A stretch of DNA of 64,000 nucleotides. Source: Bacillota bacterium. Its GTDB lineage: Bacteria > Bacillota > Clostridia > Acetivibrionales > DTU013. This document shows positions 1-9,054 of the stretch, piece by piece. The notes under the pieces are model-generated. The model made no database searches. It was not told the DNA's origin and saw nothing but the letters and a program-made list of their open reading frames with translations. The stretch is taken from positions 124,001-188,000 of the forward strand of contig JAFABI010000041.1 in NCBI GenBank assembly GCA_023426125.1, read 5' to 3'. The position numbers and the translations under genes are program-made. Each line of letters begins with the position of its first letter. Position 1 is the stretch's first letter.

Positions 1-43
1 AAATGAAGAATAAAATTGTAAGGAACCTATAGTATTTAGTTCA

Positions 44-99
44 ATAGGGGGTTCTATTAAAAAGTCGTTGACTTTTTTAGTAGATCCCCCTTTATTTTT
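44..99 (+). terminator. strong hairpin plus U-tract just upstream of hutH
   Basis: A long stem is visible: GGGGG at 47-51 pairs with CCCCC at 86-90, and AAAAAGTC at 59-66 pairs with GACTTTTT. A T-rich tract follows at 91-99. It ends about 24 bases before the hutH start and just before its ribosome site (GGGAGG). It is either the terminator of the gene before the window or a leader attenuator of hutH. TAG triplets at 30-32, 37-39 and 45-47 precede it, which recalls the NAG-repeat site of the antiterminator HutP. The spacing is only partly right and no hutP gene is visible. Confidence 0.75.
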
Positions 100-122
100 G
101 TCATTGGGAGGATGGAACGGGC

Positions 123-1652
123 ATGATAACTTTGACAGGTAATTCATTAACATTGAAGGAAGTTGGAGATGTGCTTTACAAGGGCATAAAGGTTGAAGCT
201 TCGGCGGAAAGCATGGCAAGAGTCGAAGCCAGCCGCCTGGCGGTTGAGGGCATTGTCGCCGGAGGAGAAGCAGTTTACGGGATCACTACAGGCTTTGGAA
301 AGTTCAGCGATGTTTTGATCCGGAAGGAAGATACCGAAGAGCTGCAGCTGAACCTGATACATTCCCATGCCTGCGGCGTAGGCGAGCCTTTCTCTGAAAC
401 CGTAAGCCGTGCAATGCTTCTATTACGGGCAAATGCGCTGCTAAAAGGTTTTTCGGGCGTACGGAAAGTGGTCGTGGAGATGCTGCTCAAGCTGTTAAAT
501 GCCGGTATCCATCCGGTCATACCGCAGCAGGGCTCGCTGGGGGCAAGCGGCGACCTTGTACCCCTGGCACATCTGGCGCTGGTGCTGATTGGCGAGGGAG
601 AGGTCCATTACAGGGGGAAAAGGCGGCAAACCGGGGAGGTGTTTGCGCTTGAAGAGATAACGCCTATCACGCTGCAGGCGAAGGAAGGGCTTGCCCTTAT
701 CAACGGGACCCAGGCCATGACTGCAATGGGTGCCGTTTCCTATCTTGAATCGGAAAAGCTGGCTTACCGGGCGGAAATGATCGCCGCCATGACAATGGAA
801 GGGCTTCATGGAATCATCGACGCCTTCGATGAAGACATCCAGCTTGCCCGCGGCTATCCCGAACAGGCGGAGGTCGCCGGAAGAATGAGGGATATCCTGG
901 AAGGGAGCCGGCTGGTCACCCGCCAGGGAGAGCTCCGGGTGCAGGACGCCTATTCGCTAAGGTGCATTCCGCAGGTTTTCTGCGCCAGCTGGCAAGCGCT
1001 GGGATATGTCAGGGAAAAGCTGGAGATTGAGATCAATGCGGCAACAGATAATCCTCTGATTTTTGATGACGGCTGCAAGGTCATCTCTGGGGGGAACTTT
1101 CACGGGCAGCCGGTGGCCTTTGCCATGGATTTTCTTAAAATTGCCGTTGCCGAACTGGCCAATATTTCCGAGCGGAGGATAGAACGGCTGGTAAATCCCC
1201 AGCTCAGCGATCTGCCTGCTTTTTTAAGCCCCGAGCCGGGTCTGCAGTCCGGCGCCATGATTTTGCAATACACGGCCGCTTCCCTGGTGTCCGAGAACAA
1301 AACCCTCGCTCATCCGGCAAGCGTCGATTCCATCCCGTCCTCCGGAAATCAGGAGGACCATGTGAGCATGGGCACCATCGGAGCCAGGCATGCATACCAG
1401 ATCATCGGCAATACCCGCGGGGTGCTGGCAATCGAGCTTATATGCGCACTCCAGGCCGTAGAGTACAGGGGCATCGATAAAATGGCTCCCATGACAAGGC
1501 GGATTTATGAAAAAGCCCGTACTATTACCCCTTCAATAAGCAAAGATAGGGTATTCTCTCACGATATTGAGAATATAAAAGGCTGGTTGACGGAGGACTG
1601 GCAGTATTTGCAGGATTGCAGCGAAAATCGGTGTTACCGTTTTGCGGTATGA
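123..1652 (+). CDS. hutH: histidine ammonia-lyase
   Basis: Deaminates L-histidine to urocanate, the first step of histidine degradation, in the cytoplasm. The 509-residue length is normal for the family. The Ala-Ser-Gly triad that cyclises to the MIO cofactor is at about residues 141-143, in GSLGASGDLVPLAH. The conserved YGITTGFG segment with the catalytic Tyr is near residue 52. The ATG has GGGAGG upstream at a suitable distance. It heads the hut cluster, with hutU next after about 100 bases. A hairpin without a U-tract (GTGCGGCAGGG at 1657-1667 with CCCTGCAGCAC at 1678-1688) lies between them and may affect mRNA stability. Confidence 0.97.
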   Translation: MITLTGNSLTLKEVGDVLYKGIKVEASAESMARVEASRLAVEGIVAGGEAVYGITTGFGKFSDVLIRKEDTEELQLNLIHSHACGVGEPFSETVSRAMLLLRANALLKGFSGVRKVVVEMLLKLLNAGIHPVIPQQGSLGASGDLVPLAHLALVLIGEGEVHYRGKRRQTGEVFALEEITPITLQAKEGLALINGTQAMTAMGAVSYLESEKLAYRAEMIAAMTMEGLHGIIDAFDEDIQLARGYPEQAEVAGRMRDILEGSRLVTRQGELRVQDAYSLRCIPQVFCASWQALGYVREKLEIEINAATDNPLIFDDGCKVISGGNFHGQPVAFAMDFLKIAVAELANISERRIERLVNPQLSDLPAFLSPEPGLQSGAMILQYTAASLVSENKTLAHPASVDSIPSSGNQEDHVSMGTIGARHAYQIIGNTRGVLAIELICALQAVEYRGIDKMAPMTRRIYEKARTITPSISKDRVFSHDIENIKGWLTEDWQYLQDCSENRCYRFAV

Positions 1653-1758
1653 ACAGGTGCGGCAGGGTGAGATTCTTCCCTGCAGCACTAAGTACAGCTC
1701 CACGCAAGTTAGTTAGCGGATAGGATTGGAATAAGAAAAGATGTGGAGGTTTAAATCG

Positions 1759-3783
1759 ATGAACAATTCGGATATATCCCGTGCAATGACAATAAAGCTT
1801 GACGGTGAACTGCCCGGTATGCCTGAGTTTCAGCCGGGAATCAGGCGGGCGCCCGACAGGGGCTTCAGGCTGTCCCGGGCTCAAACCGAGACTGCGCTGA
1901 AAAACGCGCTGCGCTATGTGCCGGAAGAGCTTCATGCAGCATTGGCTCCCGAATTTCTGGAGGAACTTCTGAAATACGGCCGTATCTATGCCTACCGCTA
2001 TCGTCCGGAAGGCAGGATTTACGGAAAAAGCATCGATGAGTACAGGGGCTGCTGCATGGAAGGGAAGGCCTTCCAAGTAATGATCGACAACAACCTGGAC
2101 TTCGATATTGCCCTCTATCCCTATGAACTGGTTACCTACGGAGAGACAGGGCAGGTGTGCCAGAACTGGCTGCAGTACCGATTGATCAAAAAATACCTGG
2201 AAGCGCTGACAAAGAACCAGACCCTCGTCATCGGCTCGGGTCATCCCCTGGGGCTGTTTCCATCAGGGCCGGAGGCACCCAGGGTGATGATAACAAATGC
2301 TTTGATGGTAGGCATGTTTGACAACCAGACGGACTGGGAAATTGCCCAGCAGATGGGAGTTGCCAACTATGGCCAGATGACAGCGGGCGGCTGGATGTAT
2401 ATCGGCCCCCAGGGGATTGTACATGGGACCTTCAATACGTTATTAACGGCAGGGAGACTTAAGCTGGGTATACCCCCCGATGGGGATCTGCGGGGAAAGC
2501 TGTTTGTGACCTCAGGCCTGGGAGGGATGAGCGGAGCGCAGCCTAAGGCCGTCGAAATTGCAAATGGCGTGGGTATTATTGCTGAGGTGGACTATTCCAG
2601 GATCAAGACAAGGTATGATCAGGGTTGGGTGAGGAAGGTATCCGACAGTTGTGAGGAAGTATTCGGAACTGCCGGTGAGCATGTCAAAAACCGGGAAGCC
2701 ATCTCCATTGCCTACCACGGAAATATCATCGACCTCCTGGAATATGCGGTTTTAAATCATGTCAAAATCGATCTGCTGTCCGACCAGACCTCATGCCATG
2801 CGCCTTACAGCGGCGGTTACTGCCCGGTGGGTATTACCTTTGAAGAAAGGACAAGGCTGCTGGCGGAAGACAGAGAAAAGTTTCACAAGCTGGTGGATCA
2901 ATCCCTGAAGAGGCATTTTGAACTGGTAAAAGCTCTTGTGGACAGGGGGACGTATTTTTTTGATTACGGCAATTCCTTTATGAAAGCGATTTACGATGCA
3001 GGCGTAAAAGAGATTTCCAGAAACGGAACCGATGAAAAGGACGGTTTTATCTTCCCTTCCTACGTAGAGGACATTATGGGGCCGGAGCTCTTTGACTATG
3101 GTTACGGGCCTTTCCGGTGGGTGTGCCTCAGCGGACGGGACGAGGATCTGAAAAAGACGGATATGGCGGCGATGTCCTGCATGAATCCCCACAGAAGAGG
3201 GCAGGACAGGGACAATTATATCTGGATCAGGGATGCTGAAAAGAACAGGCTGGTGGTTGGAACAAAAGCGCGCATCCTTTACCAGGACGCGGAAGGCAGA
3301 AGGGACATTGCATTGAAATTCAACGAAATGGTCCGCAAGGGTGAAATAGGTCCGGTCATGCTGGGCAGGGATCACCATGACGTCAGCGGTACGGATTCGC
3401 CTTTCCGCGAGACATCCAATATAAAAGACGGAAGCAATGTGATGGCGGATATGGCAACACAGTGCTTTGCCGGAAATGCAGCACGCGGGATGAGCCTTGT
3501 CGCCCTGCATAACGGGGGTGGAGTAGGCATAGGGAAGGCCATAAACGGAGGGTTCGGATTGGTGCTGGACGGCAGTGAGCGAGTGGATGCCGTCATAAGG
3601 TCCGCCATCATGTGGGATGTAATGGGGGGAGTAGCCCGGCGTTCATGGGCAAGGAACAGCAATTCCATGGAAACCTGTATTGAGTATAACAGGAATTATG
3701 CCGACGCAGGCCATATTACAATACCGTATCTCCCAAAGGATGATCTGGTTAAGGAATTGGTGGCCGGGGTTTTTACCGATTGA
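1759..3783 (+). CDS. hutU: urocanate hydratase, long form
   Basis: NAD-dependent urocanase: hydrates urocanate to imidazolone propionate, the second step of the pathway. Recognised from YGQMTAGGWMYIGPQG, from LGGMSGAQPKA and from the DQTSCHAPYSGGY segment. The protein has 674 residues, clearly longer than the roughly 555 of the Bacillus and Pseudomonas enzymes, and belongs to the long variant. An earlier in-frame ATG exists at 1741, but the ribosome site TGGAGG lies inside that extension and fits the ATG at 1759. It is followed by ftcD after about 70 bases. Confidence 0.95.
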   Translation: MNNSDISRAMTIKLDGELPGMPEFQPGIRRAPDRGFRLSRAQTETALKNALRYVPEELHAALAPEFLEELLKYGRIYAYRYRPEGRIYGKSIDEYRGCCMEGKAFQVMIDNNLDFDIALYPYELVTYGETGQVCQNWLQYRLIKKYLEALTKNQTLVIGSGHPLGLFPSGPEAPRVMITNALMVGMFDNQTDWEIAQQMGVANYGQMTAGGWMYIGPQGIVHGTFNTLLTAGRLKLGIPPDGDLRGKLFVTSGLGGMSGAQPKAVEIANGVGIIAEVDYSRIKTRYDQGWVRKVSDSCEEVFGTAGEHVKNREAISIAYHGNIIDLLEYAVLNHVKIDLLSDQTSCHAPYSGGYCPVGITFEERTRLLAEDREKFHKLVDQSLKRHFELVKALVDRGTYFFDYGNSFMKAIYDAGVKEISRNGTDEKDGFIFPSYVEDIMGPELFDYGYGPFRWVCLSGRDEDLKKTDMAAMSCMNPHRRGQDRDNYIWIRDAEKNRLVVGTKARILYQDAEGRRDIALKFNEMVRKGEIGPVMLGRDHHDVSGTDSPFRETSNIKDGSNVMADMATQCFAGNAARGMSLVALHNGGGVGIGKAINGGFGLVLDGSERVDAVIRSAIMWDVMGGVARRSWARNSNSMETCIEYNRNYADAGHITIPYLPKDDLVKELVAGVFTD

Positions 3784-3855
3784 AATGGCGAACACTGTCC
3801 GGGATTGCCGAAAAAGTATTTTGATTTATGCATTATATAGGGGAGGAATTGAGCG

Positions 3856-4752
3856 GTGTCAAAGTTGGTGGAATGTGTCCCGAATTTCAGCGAAGGCAGA
3901 AATCCTGAGGTGATACAAAAAATCGTTGCGCCCTTTATCGCAACGGAAGGAGTAAAGCTTCTGGATTACTGTCCGGACAAGGATCACAACAGGGTTGTGG
4001 TCACCGTCATGGGGGAGCCGGAAAGTGTCAAATGCGCCATGCTGGAGGCCGTAGGCATAGCAATAGCAAATATCGACATGACAAGGCACCATGGACAGCA
4101 TCCCAGGATGGGCGCTGTAGACGTAGTACCTTTCATCCCTGTAAAAAACTATACGATGGAAGAAGCGGTAAGCCTGGCAAGGGAAACTGCCCTGCAAATG
4201 GCTGAAAAATACGGCCTGCCCGTATTTCTGTATGAAAAAGCGGCAACCGCGCCGGCAAGGGAAAATCTTGCGAATATCCGGAAAGGAGAATTCGAAGGCT
4301 TATGGGAAAAGCTGCTGCAGCCCGAATGGAAACCGGATTTCGGTCCCGCTGCGCCCCATCCGACGGCAGGCGCGGCGGTCGTGGGTGTAAGAATGCCGCT
4401 TGTTGCCTTCAACATAAACCTGGGCACCGCGAACACGGAAATAGCCCATAAGATAGCAAAATGTATCAGACATCTCTCCGGAGGCTTGAGATATGTCAAA
4501 GCCATGGGGGTTGACCTGAAGGAAAAGGGGATGGTACAGGTCTCCATTAACATGACCGACTTTACAAGGACTTCGCTGTACAGGGTCATGGAAATGGTCC
4601 GCTTTGAAGCGAAAAGATACGGCGTCCCCGTGGTTGGAAGCGAGATCATAGGCTTGACGCCCATGGAAGCTCTCATTGACGCAGCGGCATATTATATGCA
4701 GCTTGAGGATTTTAGTATGAAACAGGTTTTGGAATACAGGATGCTGGAGTAA
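3856..4752 (+). CDS. ftcD: glutamate formimidoyltransferase
   Basis: Transfers the formimino group of N-formimino-L-glutamate to tetrahydrofolate, giving glutamate and 5-formimino-THF. The 298-residue protein is the single-domain form; the cyclodeaminase is a separate gene (fchA at 6237). Family marks are the N-terminal KLVECVPNFSEGRN, then DKDHNRVV, and HHGQHPRMGAVDVVPF with the conserved histidines. The start is GTG with GGGAGG upstream. The presence of ftcD, and no hutG or hutF, shows that this strain uses the folate branch of histidine degradation. Confidence 0.95.
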   Translation: MSKLVECVPNFSEGRNPEVIQKIVAPFIATEGVKLLDYCPDKDHNRVVVTVMGEPESVKCAMLEAVGIAIANIDMTRHHGQHPRMGAVDVVPFIPVKNYTMEEAVSLARETALQMAEKYGLPVFLYEKAATAPARENLANIRKGEFEGLWEKLLQPEWKPDFGPAAPHPTAGAAVVGVRMPLVAFNINLGTANTEIAHKIAKCIRHLSGGLRYVKAMGVDLKEKGMVQVSINMTDFTRTSLYRVMEMVRFEAKRYGVPVVGSEIIGLTPMEALIDAAAYYMQLEDFSMKQVLEYRMLE

Positions 4753-4755
4753 ATA

Positions 4756-4898
4756 TAGGGGCGGCTATTGGCCGTCCGCTCATGACAGTAAACATAAACC
4801 ATGGAATGGTAAGTGATGCGGCAGACAGAACCGTCCTCGGGCATAGGTAGCGTGTTATCACAGATTGCATTTGCGGACGCGCAATGCGCGCCCCTACA
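4756..4898. repeat. two inverted copies of a GC-rich palindromic repeat
   Basis: The ftcD-hutI gap (4753-4974) holds two short palindromic units facing each other. One is at 4756-4780 (GGGGCGGCTATTGGCCGTCC). The other is at 4873-4898, the reverse complement of the GGGCGCGCATTGCGCGTCC type found at 20593, 36870 and 47190-47768. Together they look like a bacterial interspersed (REP/BIME-like) unit. The rest of the gap shows no gene. Confidence 0.8.
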
Positions 4899-4974
4899 CG
4901 TTTACATCCTCAGGCGCCTGCATTTGGATTCTCATGGATACTCAGAATGATACATATATCAAGGAGGTGCGATG

Positions 4975-6207
4975 ATGGAGGCAGAGCTGCTGATAAGATC
5001 GGATTGTATTATAACCTGCAAGGAAGGCTCAGGTTCCCGTGCGACGGACGGCTTTATCGCTGTGGCCGGCGGCAGGATAAAAACTGTCGGTGAAGGCGAT
5101 ATACCCGGGGAATGCGGCAACCTGGGGATACGGTGCATAGACGCCAGAGGCAAGACTGTGATTCCGGGATTGATCGATGCCCACACCCATCTGATTCATG
5201 GGGGTTCCAGGGAAAATGAGCTTGCCTTGAAGCTTAAAGGTGTCCCATACCTGGACATACTCAAAATGGGAGGCGGTATACTTAGTACGGTCAGGAGTAC
5301 AAGAAAAGCCACCAGGGAAGAACTGAAAGCAAAGGCGAAAAAAAGCCTGGATGAGATGCTGCTCCACGGTACCACCACGGTTGAGGCAAAGAGCGGATAC
5401 GGACTCGATCTGGAAACAGAGGTGAAATGCCTTGAAGTCGCAGCAGAACTGGATAAGGAGCATCCGGTAGACATTCTGAGGACCTATATGGGAGCACATG
5501 CAATCCCGGAGGAATATAAGGGCAATACCAGGGGGTATATGGATTTTATGACCGGTACCGTCATGCCTTATGTGGCTGAAAACAAACTGGCGGAATTCAT
5601 GGACGTCTTCTGTGAAGAAGGCGTGTTTTCACCTGAGGAAGCGGGACTTCTAATGGAAAAAGGCAGAGAAATGGGCTTCAAACTGAAAATCCACGCCGAC
5701 GAAATCGTCCCCCTTCAGGGAGCGGAGATGGCTGCCAGAATGCGGGCAATATCTGCGGAGCACCTGCTGGCCGTATCCGACAGCGGCATGGAGGAGTTGA
5801 GCAGGGCGAAGGTGACGGCAGTGCTTCTTCCGGGCACTTCCTTTTATTTGATGCTGGGCAGGTATGCCGATGCCCGCAAAATGATGGAAAAGGGAATAAG
5901 GGTGGCGCTCGCTACCGATTATAACCCCGGGACCTGCCCGACGGAAAACCTTCAGGCGGTAATGACCTTCGCATGCTTTGGCATGAAGCTGTCACCGGAG
6001 GAAATCATCAGGTCCATGACCATCAATGCAGCCCATGCAGTAGACAGGGCTTCCGAAATAGGTAGTATCGAGGAAGGCAAGAGGGCGGATCTTGTTATTC
6101 TTGATACGCCCAATCCAGAGTATGCCATATACCATTTTGGAATAAACCATGTGAACAAGGTGATAAAAAACGGAAAGATCGTGGTGGATCAGGGCAGGAT
6201 GATTTAA
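4975..6207 (+). CDS. hutI: imidazolonepropionase
   Basis: Opens the ring of imidazolone-5-propionate to N-formimino-L-glutamate. It is a metal-dependent amidohydrolase of 410 residues, the usual length. Metal and active-site segments are visible: DAHTHLIHGGSRENEL with the HxH pair, KIHADEI, AEHL and ATDYNPGTCPTE with the metal Asp. Two ATGs stand in tandem at 4972 and 4975; AGGAGG is better spaced for the second. It sits between ftcD and fchA, so all five hut enzymes are on one strand. Confidence 0.95.
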   Translation: MEAELLIRSDCIITCKEGSGSRATDGFIAVAGGRIKTVGEGDIPGECGNLGIRCIDARGKTVIPGLIDAHTHLIHGGSRENELALKLKGVPYLDILKMGGGILSTVRSTRKATREELKAKAKKSLDEMLLHGTTTVEAKSGYGLDLETEVKCLEVAAELDKEHPVDILRTYMGAHAIPEEYKGNTRGYMDFMTGTVMPYVAENKLAEFMDVFCEEGVFSPEEAGLLMEKGREMGFKLKIHADEIVPLQGAEMAARMRAISAEHLLAVSDSGMEELSRAKVTAVLLPGTSFYLMLGRYADARKMMEKGIRVALATDYNPGTCPTENLQAVMTFACFGMKLSPEEIIRSMTINAAHAVDRASEIGSIEEGKRADLVILDTPNPEYAIYHFGINHVNKVIKNGKIVVDQGRMI

Positions 6208-6236
6208 GCAGGATGATTTACAGGGAGGAATGAGAT

Positions 6237-6881
6237 ATGGGCTTGCTAATCGATAAAACCTTAAAGGATTTCAACAGCCTGCTGGCCGGCAGCGAGCCGG
6301 CACCGGGGGGCGGAAGCACCGCCGCTCTTTCAGGGCTTCTGGGCACGGCGCTGTCAATGATGGTTGTCAATCTCTCCACAGGCAAAAAAGCTTATGAGGC
6401 TCTTGATGAGGACATAAAAAAGCAAATCGGGGAGGATTTCCGGATAATCCGGTCTCTCAATACCGAACTGCTGGAATTGATAGACGAAGATACAAGAGCC
6501 TTTAATTCCTTGATGGAAGCGATGAAGCTCAACAAGGAAACCGGGGAAGAAAAGGCTTTCAGGGCCGAAGCCATACAAAAGGCTGGCAGGCATACCTTGG
6601 AGGTACCGCTGAAAGTGGCGGAAAAATGTGTTCAGGCATTGAAGAGCCAGGGGATTATTGCTCAATATGGAAATAAGAATGCCGTATCGGATGTGGGGGT
6701 AGGCGTACTGCTTGCATATGCAGGGCTTGAAGGAGCCGCACTGAATGTCCGGATCAATCTTCCCGGTATCGATGATACTTCTGTCAGGACGAAGGCCGAA
6801 GAAAAGGTTAAAAGCTTTCTTGAAGAGGGAAGAAAGCTGAAAACGCACATTATGAGTATTGTCAATAACAGAATCCGGTGA
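6237..6881 (+). CDS. fchA: formimidotetrahydrofolate cyclodeaminase
   Basis: Converts 5-formimino-THF to 5,10-methenyl-THF and ammonia, so it recovers the one-carbon unit made by ftcD. The 214-residue, mostly helical protein matches the stand-alone cyclodeaminase family. The N-terminal segment SEPAPGGGSTAALSGLLG is the family signature. It starts at an ATG after a GGGAGG site, 29 bases after hutI. No terminator is obvious downstream. Confidence 0.93.
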   Translation: MGLLIDKTLKDFNSLLAGSEPAPGGGSTAALSGLLGTALSMMVVNLSTGKKAYEALDEDIKKQIGEDFRIIRSLNTELLELIDEDTRAFNSLMEAMKLNKETGEEKAFRAEAIQKAGRHTLEVPLKVAEKCVQALKSQGIIAQYGNKNAVSDVGVGVLLAYAGLEGAALNVRINLPGIDDTSVRTKAEEKVKSFLEEGRKLKTHIMSIVNNRIR

Positions 6882-6956
6882 GGGCGCATTTAAAAATCCG
6901 TGCACGGTAGATTGCCGAAAGTGGCACACCCGAGTGTGAAAAAATGTAACCAGGGA

Positions 6957-7290
6957 ATTACGGACACAAAGCAGACGCTGGACGCCATCCACCAGGATCA
7001 TTCCAAGGTGAGCCTGCTGCCGTATTAACATATCCGGGCACTGGACGAAATGATATTCTTTGAATTTATGGAAATGCTGAAACGAGACATCCAAGTAAAG
7101 CGGTGTAGGCTGTGCGGACGGTATTTTGTGTTGATTGAAAGCAAAGAGGGAATACTGCGCTAGGGAATATGACGGAGGGAAAAGCTGCCAGGAAGCCGGG
7201 CTTCTGCTGCGCTATGGACAGAGGGTCGCAGAGGCAAAAATTTCCGACGTTTCCTCTGACCGCGCTCCATTTTCAGCTGTTACAGCGAGT
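6957..7290 (+). pseudogene. decayed zinc-ribbon gene, DUF6076-like
   Basis: The gap between fchA and the defence island (6882-7571) has no intact gene, but fragments of one protein can be read. A frame from 6957 gives LDEMIFFEFMEMLKRDIQ and then KRCRLCGRYFVL, interrupted by a TAA at 7026-7028. After a frame change near 7135 it continues as EYCAREYDGGKSCQEAG. The order CxxC, then C and C, resembles DUF6076-type proteins often found near mobile elements. The family name is from memory and the match is weak. No coding signal was seen from 7290 to 7512. Confidence 0.4.
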
Positions 7291-7512
7291 TTTATTGTCT
7301 CGACAGGAAATCCCAAACCTCAGCGCTCCGAGGCCACACAGCGCCACACAACGCGACACAGGCGATAATGGCTATTCTAGCGATTATTTGCTTTTTTATT
7401 TAGACTATCTCCTTTCAGCAATAGACGATACCACAGCTTGCAGGAGATAGCTTTGTTTAAACGAAAAAACCTATTATAAATATAATAAATCTTTATAATT
7501 GCGTCATTTATA

Positions 7513-7541
7513 TTGGAAACTTAGATGCTTTGTGGTAGAAT
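7513..7541 (+). promoter_or_regulatory. promoter of the defence island
   Basis: TTGGAA at 7513-7518 and TAGAAT at 7536-7541 are separated by 17 bases, a good sigma-A promoter. Transcription would start near 7548, just ahead of the XRE gene. That makes the GTG at 7551 nearly leaderless and favours the GTG at 7572, which has AGGTGG upstream. Confidence 0.6.
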
Positions 7542-7571
7542 TAATAAAATGTGAAAACAGAGGTGGCCAGG

Positions 7572-7787
7572 GTGCGCGTAAGTTATAAAAAGCTTTGGAA
7601 GCTCTTAATTGACAAAGATATGAAAAAAAAGGATTTACAGAAGGCTGCTGGTCTTAGCTCAACAACTATTACCAAACTTTCAAATCATGAAAATGTGAGT
7701 ATGGAAGTATTGAAAAAGGTATGTGCGGCCTTAGGCTGTGATATCGGCGATATTATGGAATTGATACCGGATAACGATACTCCTTAA
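7572..7787 (+). CDS. XRE-family helix-turn-helix regulator
   Basis: A 71-residue DNA-binding protein, essentially one Cro/C1-type HTH: KKDLQKAAGLSSTTITKLSN, then VLKKVCAALGCDIGDIMEL. Such small regulators are common as first genes of restriction-modification operons, where they delay or limit expression of the nuclease. It lies 37 bases before the TcmP gene on the same strand and probably controls the whole island (inference). The GTG at 7572 is chosen for its ribosome site; an in-frame GTG at 7551 would add 7 residues. Confidence 0.85.
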   Translation: MRVSYKKLWKLLIDKDMKKKDLQKAAGLSSTTITKLSNHENVSMEVLKKVCAALGCDIGDIMELIPDNDTP

Positions 7788-7824
7788 CGTTAGGGATTAA
7801 ATTCATATTTTGAAAGGGGATTTT

Positions 7825-9054
7825 ATGTCAAAAGATAACAGCTCATTTTTTAAGAGCAAAAATAGCTGGTCAGAAATTAAGGACAAATTGCTTGCCTACT
7901 ATCTCCCACAGTACTTTCAGAAAGTGTTAATGACAAATAAATCTATATTTTATGTGGATTGTTTTGCGGGAAAGGGAAAGTTCGATGACGGAAAAGATGG
8001 CTCCCCTCGAATTGCTCTACAAATACGAGATACCTGTATCAATCAGTCTAGAGCGAAAAATCCCAAGATTGATACTTGCTTTATTGATCTAAATTACGAG
8101 GATGAGTTACAGGCAAACACAATTGGTTATTCCACCAAGAATGGCGCCCCACAGATTATATCTGGGAAATATGAGGAACAAATTGAAACACTATTGTCAG
8201 ATAAAATAGGAAAGAATGTATTTCTCTATATTGACCCCTATGGTATTAAAGCTCTTGATTACAGACTTTTTTCAAAGTTTGCAGACTATGGATTCTTCAG
8301 CATCGAAATGCTGATAAATATGAATTCTTTTGGTTTTATGCGTGCTGCATGCCGTGCAATGCGTGTTGAGTACATTTTGGATGAATCGCTTGATGAACTT
8401 GTCGAATATGAGCCAACACAAGTTGACGCCAATAAGCAGTCTATAGAACTATTGAATAATATCGCCGGCGGTGAATATTGGCAGGATATAGTAAAAGATT
8501 ACAACTCTAATAAAATAGACGGTTATCAAGCAGAGAAGCGATTTTCCACTGAATACAAACAGTGCCTTCGGAAGAAATATATATATGTTTTAGACATGCC
8601 AATCTGTATAAAGTCAAAACAACATCCGAAATACAGGATGTTTCATGTTAGTAATTACGAGGAAGGTTGTATCCTTATGGCTGATAACATGTTTTCCCGT
8701 TCAGATGAGCTTTTTGTTGAGATACAGAATCAAGGGCAATTAAGTCTATTTGAACACGACGTACAAAACAATGTTGTTGATCGAGATGGCATACAGCAAA
8801 AAATGCTTAACTTTATATCAAAGTTTTCAAACAGTATGAATGCGGACAAGCTGATAGCTACCTTTTTTACAGAATACGGGGTTCTGTGTAAATCAGGAGA
8901 AATACGAAATATATGGACGGACATGGAGAAAAATGGCTTAATAAAAGTTACAAGAATACCTGCTACAACACCAAAGGCAGGCAAGCCGTCTAAATTTTTT
9001 ACTGAGGATAAAAGTAATAATCAAAGTGTAACCATCGAGAGGAGCAAGTCATGA
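7825..9054 (+). CDS. tcmP: three-Cys-motif partner protein (TcmP family)
   Basis: A 409-residue protein of the TcmP family, known mainly for being encoded beside a radical-SAM-like three-Cys protein; its biochemical role is not established as far as I know. Family marks are VDCFAGKGKFDDGKDGSP (about residues 43-60), which looks like a nucleotide or SAM-binding loop, and FLYIDPYGIKAL (about 136), which recalls the DPPY-type motif of methyltransferases. The C-terminal 70 residues look like a winged helix. Its stop overlaps the start of the next gene by four bases (ATGA), so the pair is translationally coupled. The ATG at 7825 follows AAGGGGA. Confidence 0.82.
   Translation: MSKDNSSFFKSKNSWSEIKDKLLAYYLPQYFQKVLMTNKSIFYVDCFAGKGKFDDGKDGSPRIALQIRDTCINQSRAKNPKIDTCFIDLNYEDELQANTIGYSTKNGAPQIISGKYEEQIETLLSDKIGKNVFLYIDPYGIKALDYRLFSKFADYGFFSIEMLINMNSFGFMRAACRAMRVEYILDESLDELVEYEPTQVDANKQSIELLNNIAGGEYWQDIVKDYNSNKIDGYQAEKRFSTEYKQCLRKKYIYVLDMPICIKSKQHPKYRMFHVSNYEEGCILMADNMFSRSDELFVEIQNQGQLSLFEHDVQNNVVDRDGIQQKMLNFISKFSNSMNADKLIATFFTEYGVLCKSGEIRNIWTDMEKNGLIKVTRIPATTPKAGKPSKFFTEDKSNNQSVTIERSKS

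Noticed and set aside
4756..4898. Terminator between ftcD and hutI
   Set aside because: The palindromes belong to a dispersed repeat family and lack a U-tract, so I list them as repeats instead.
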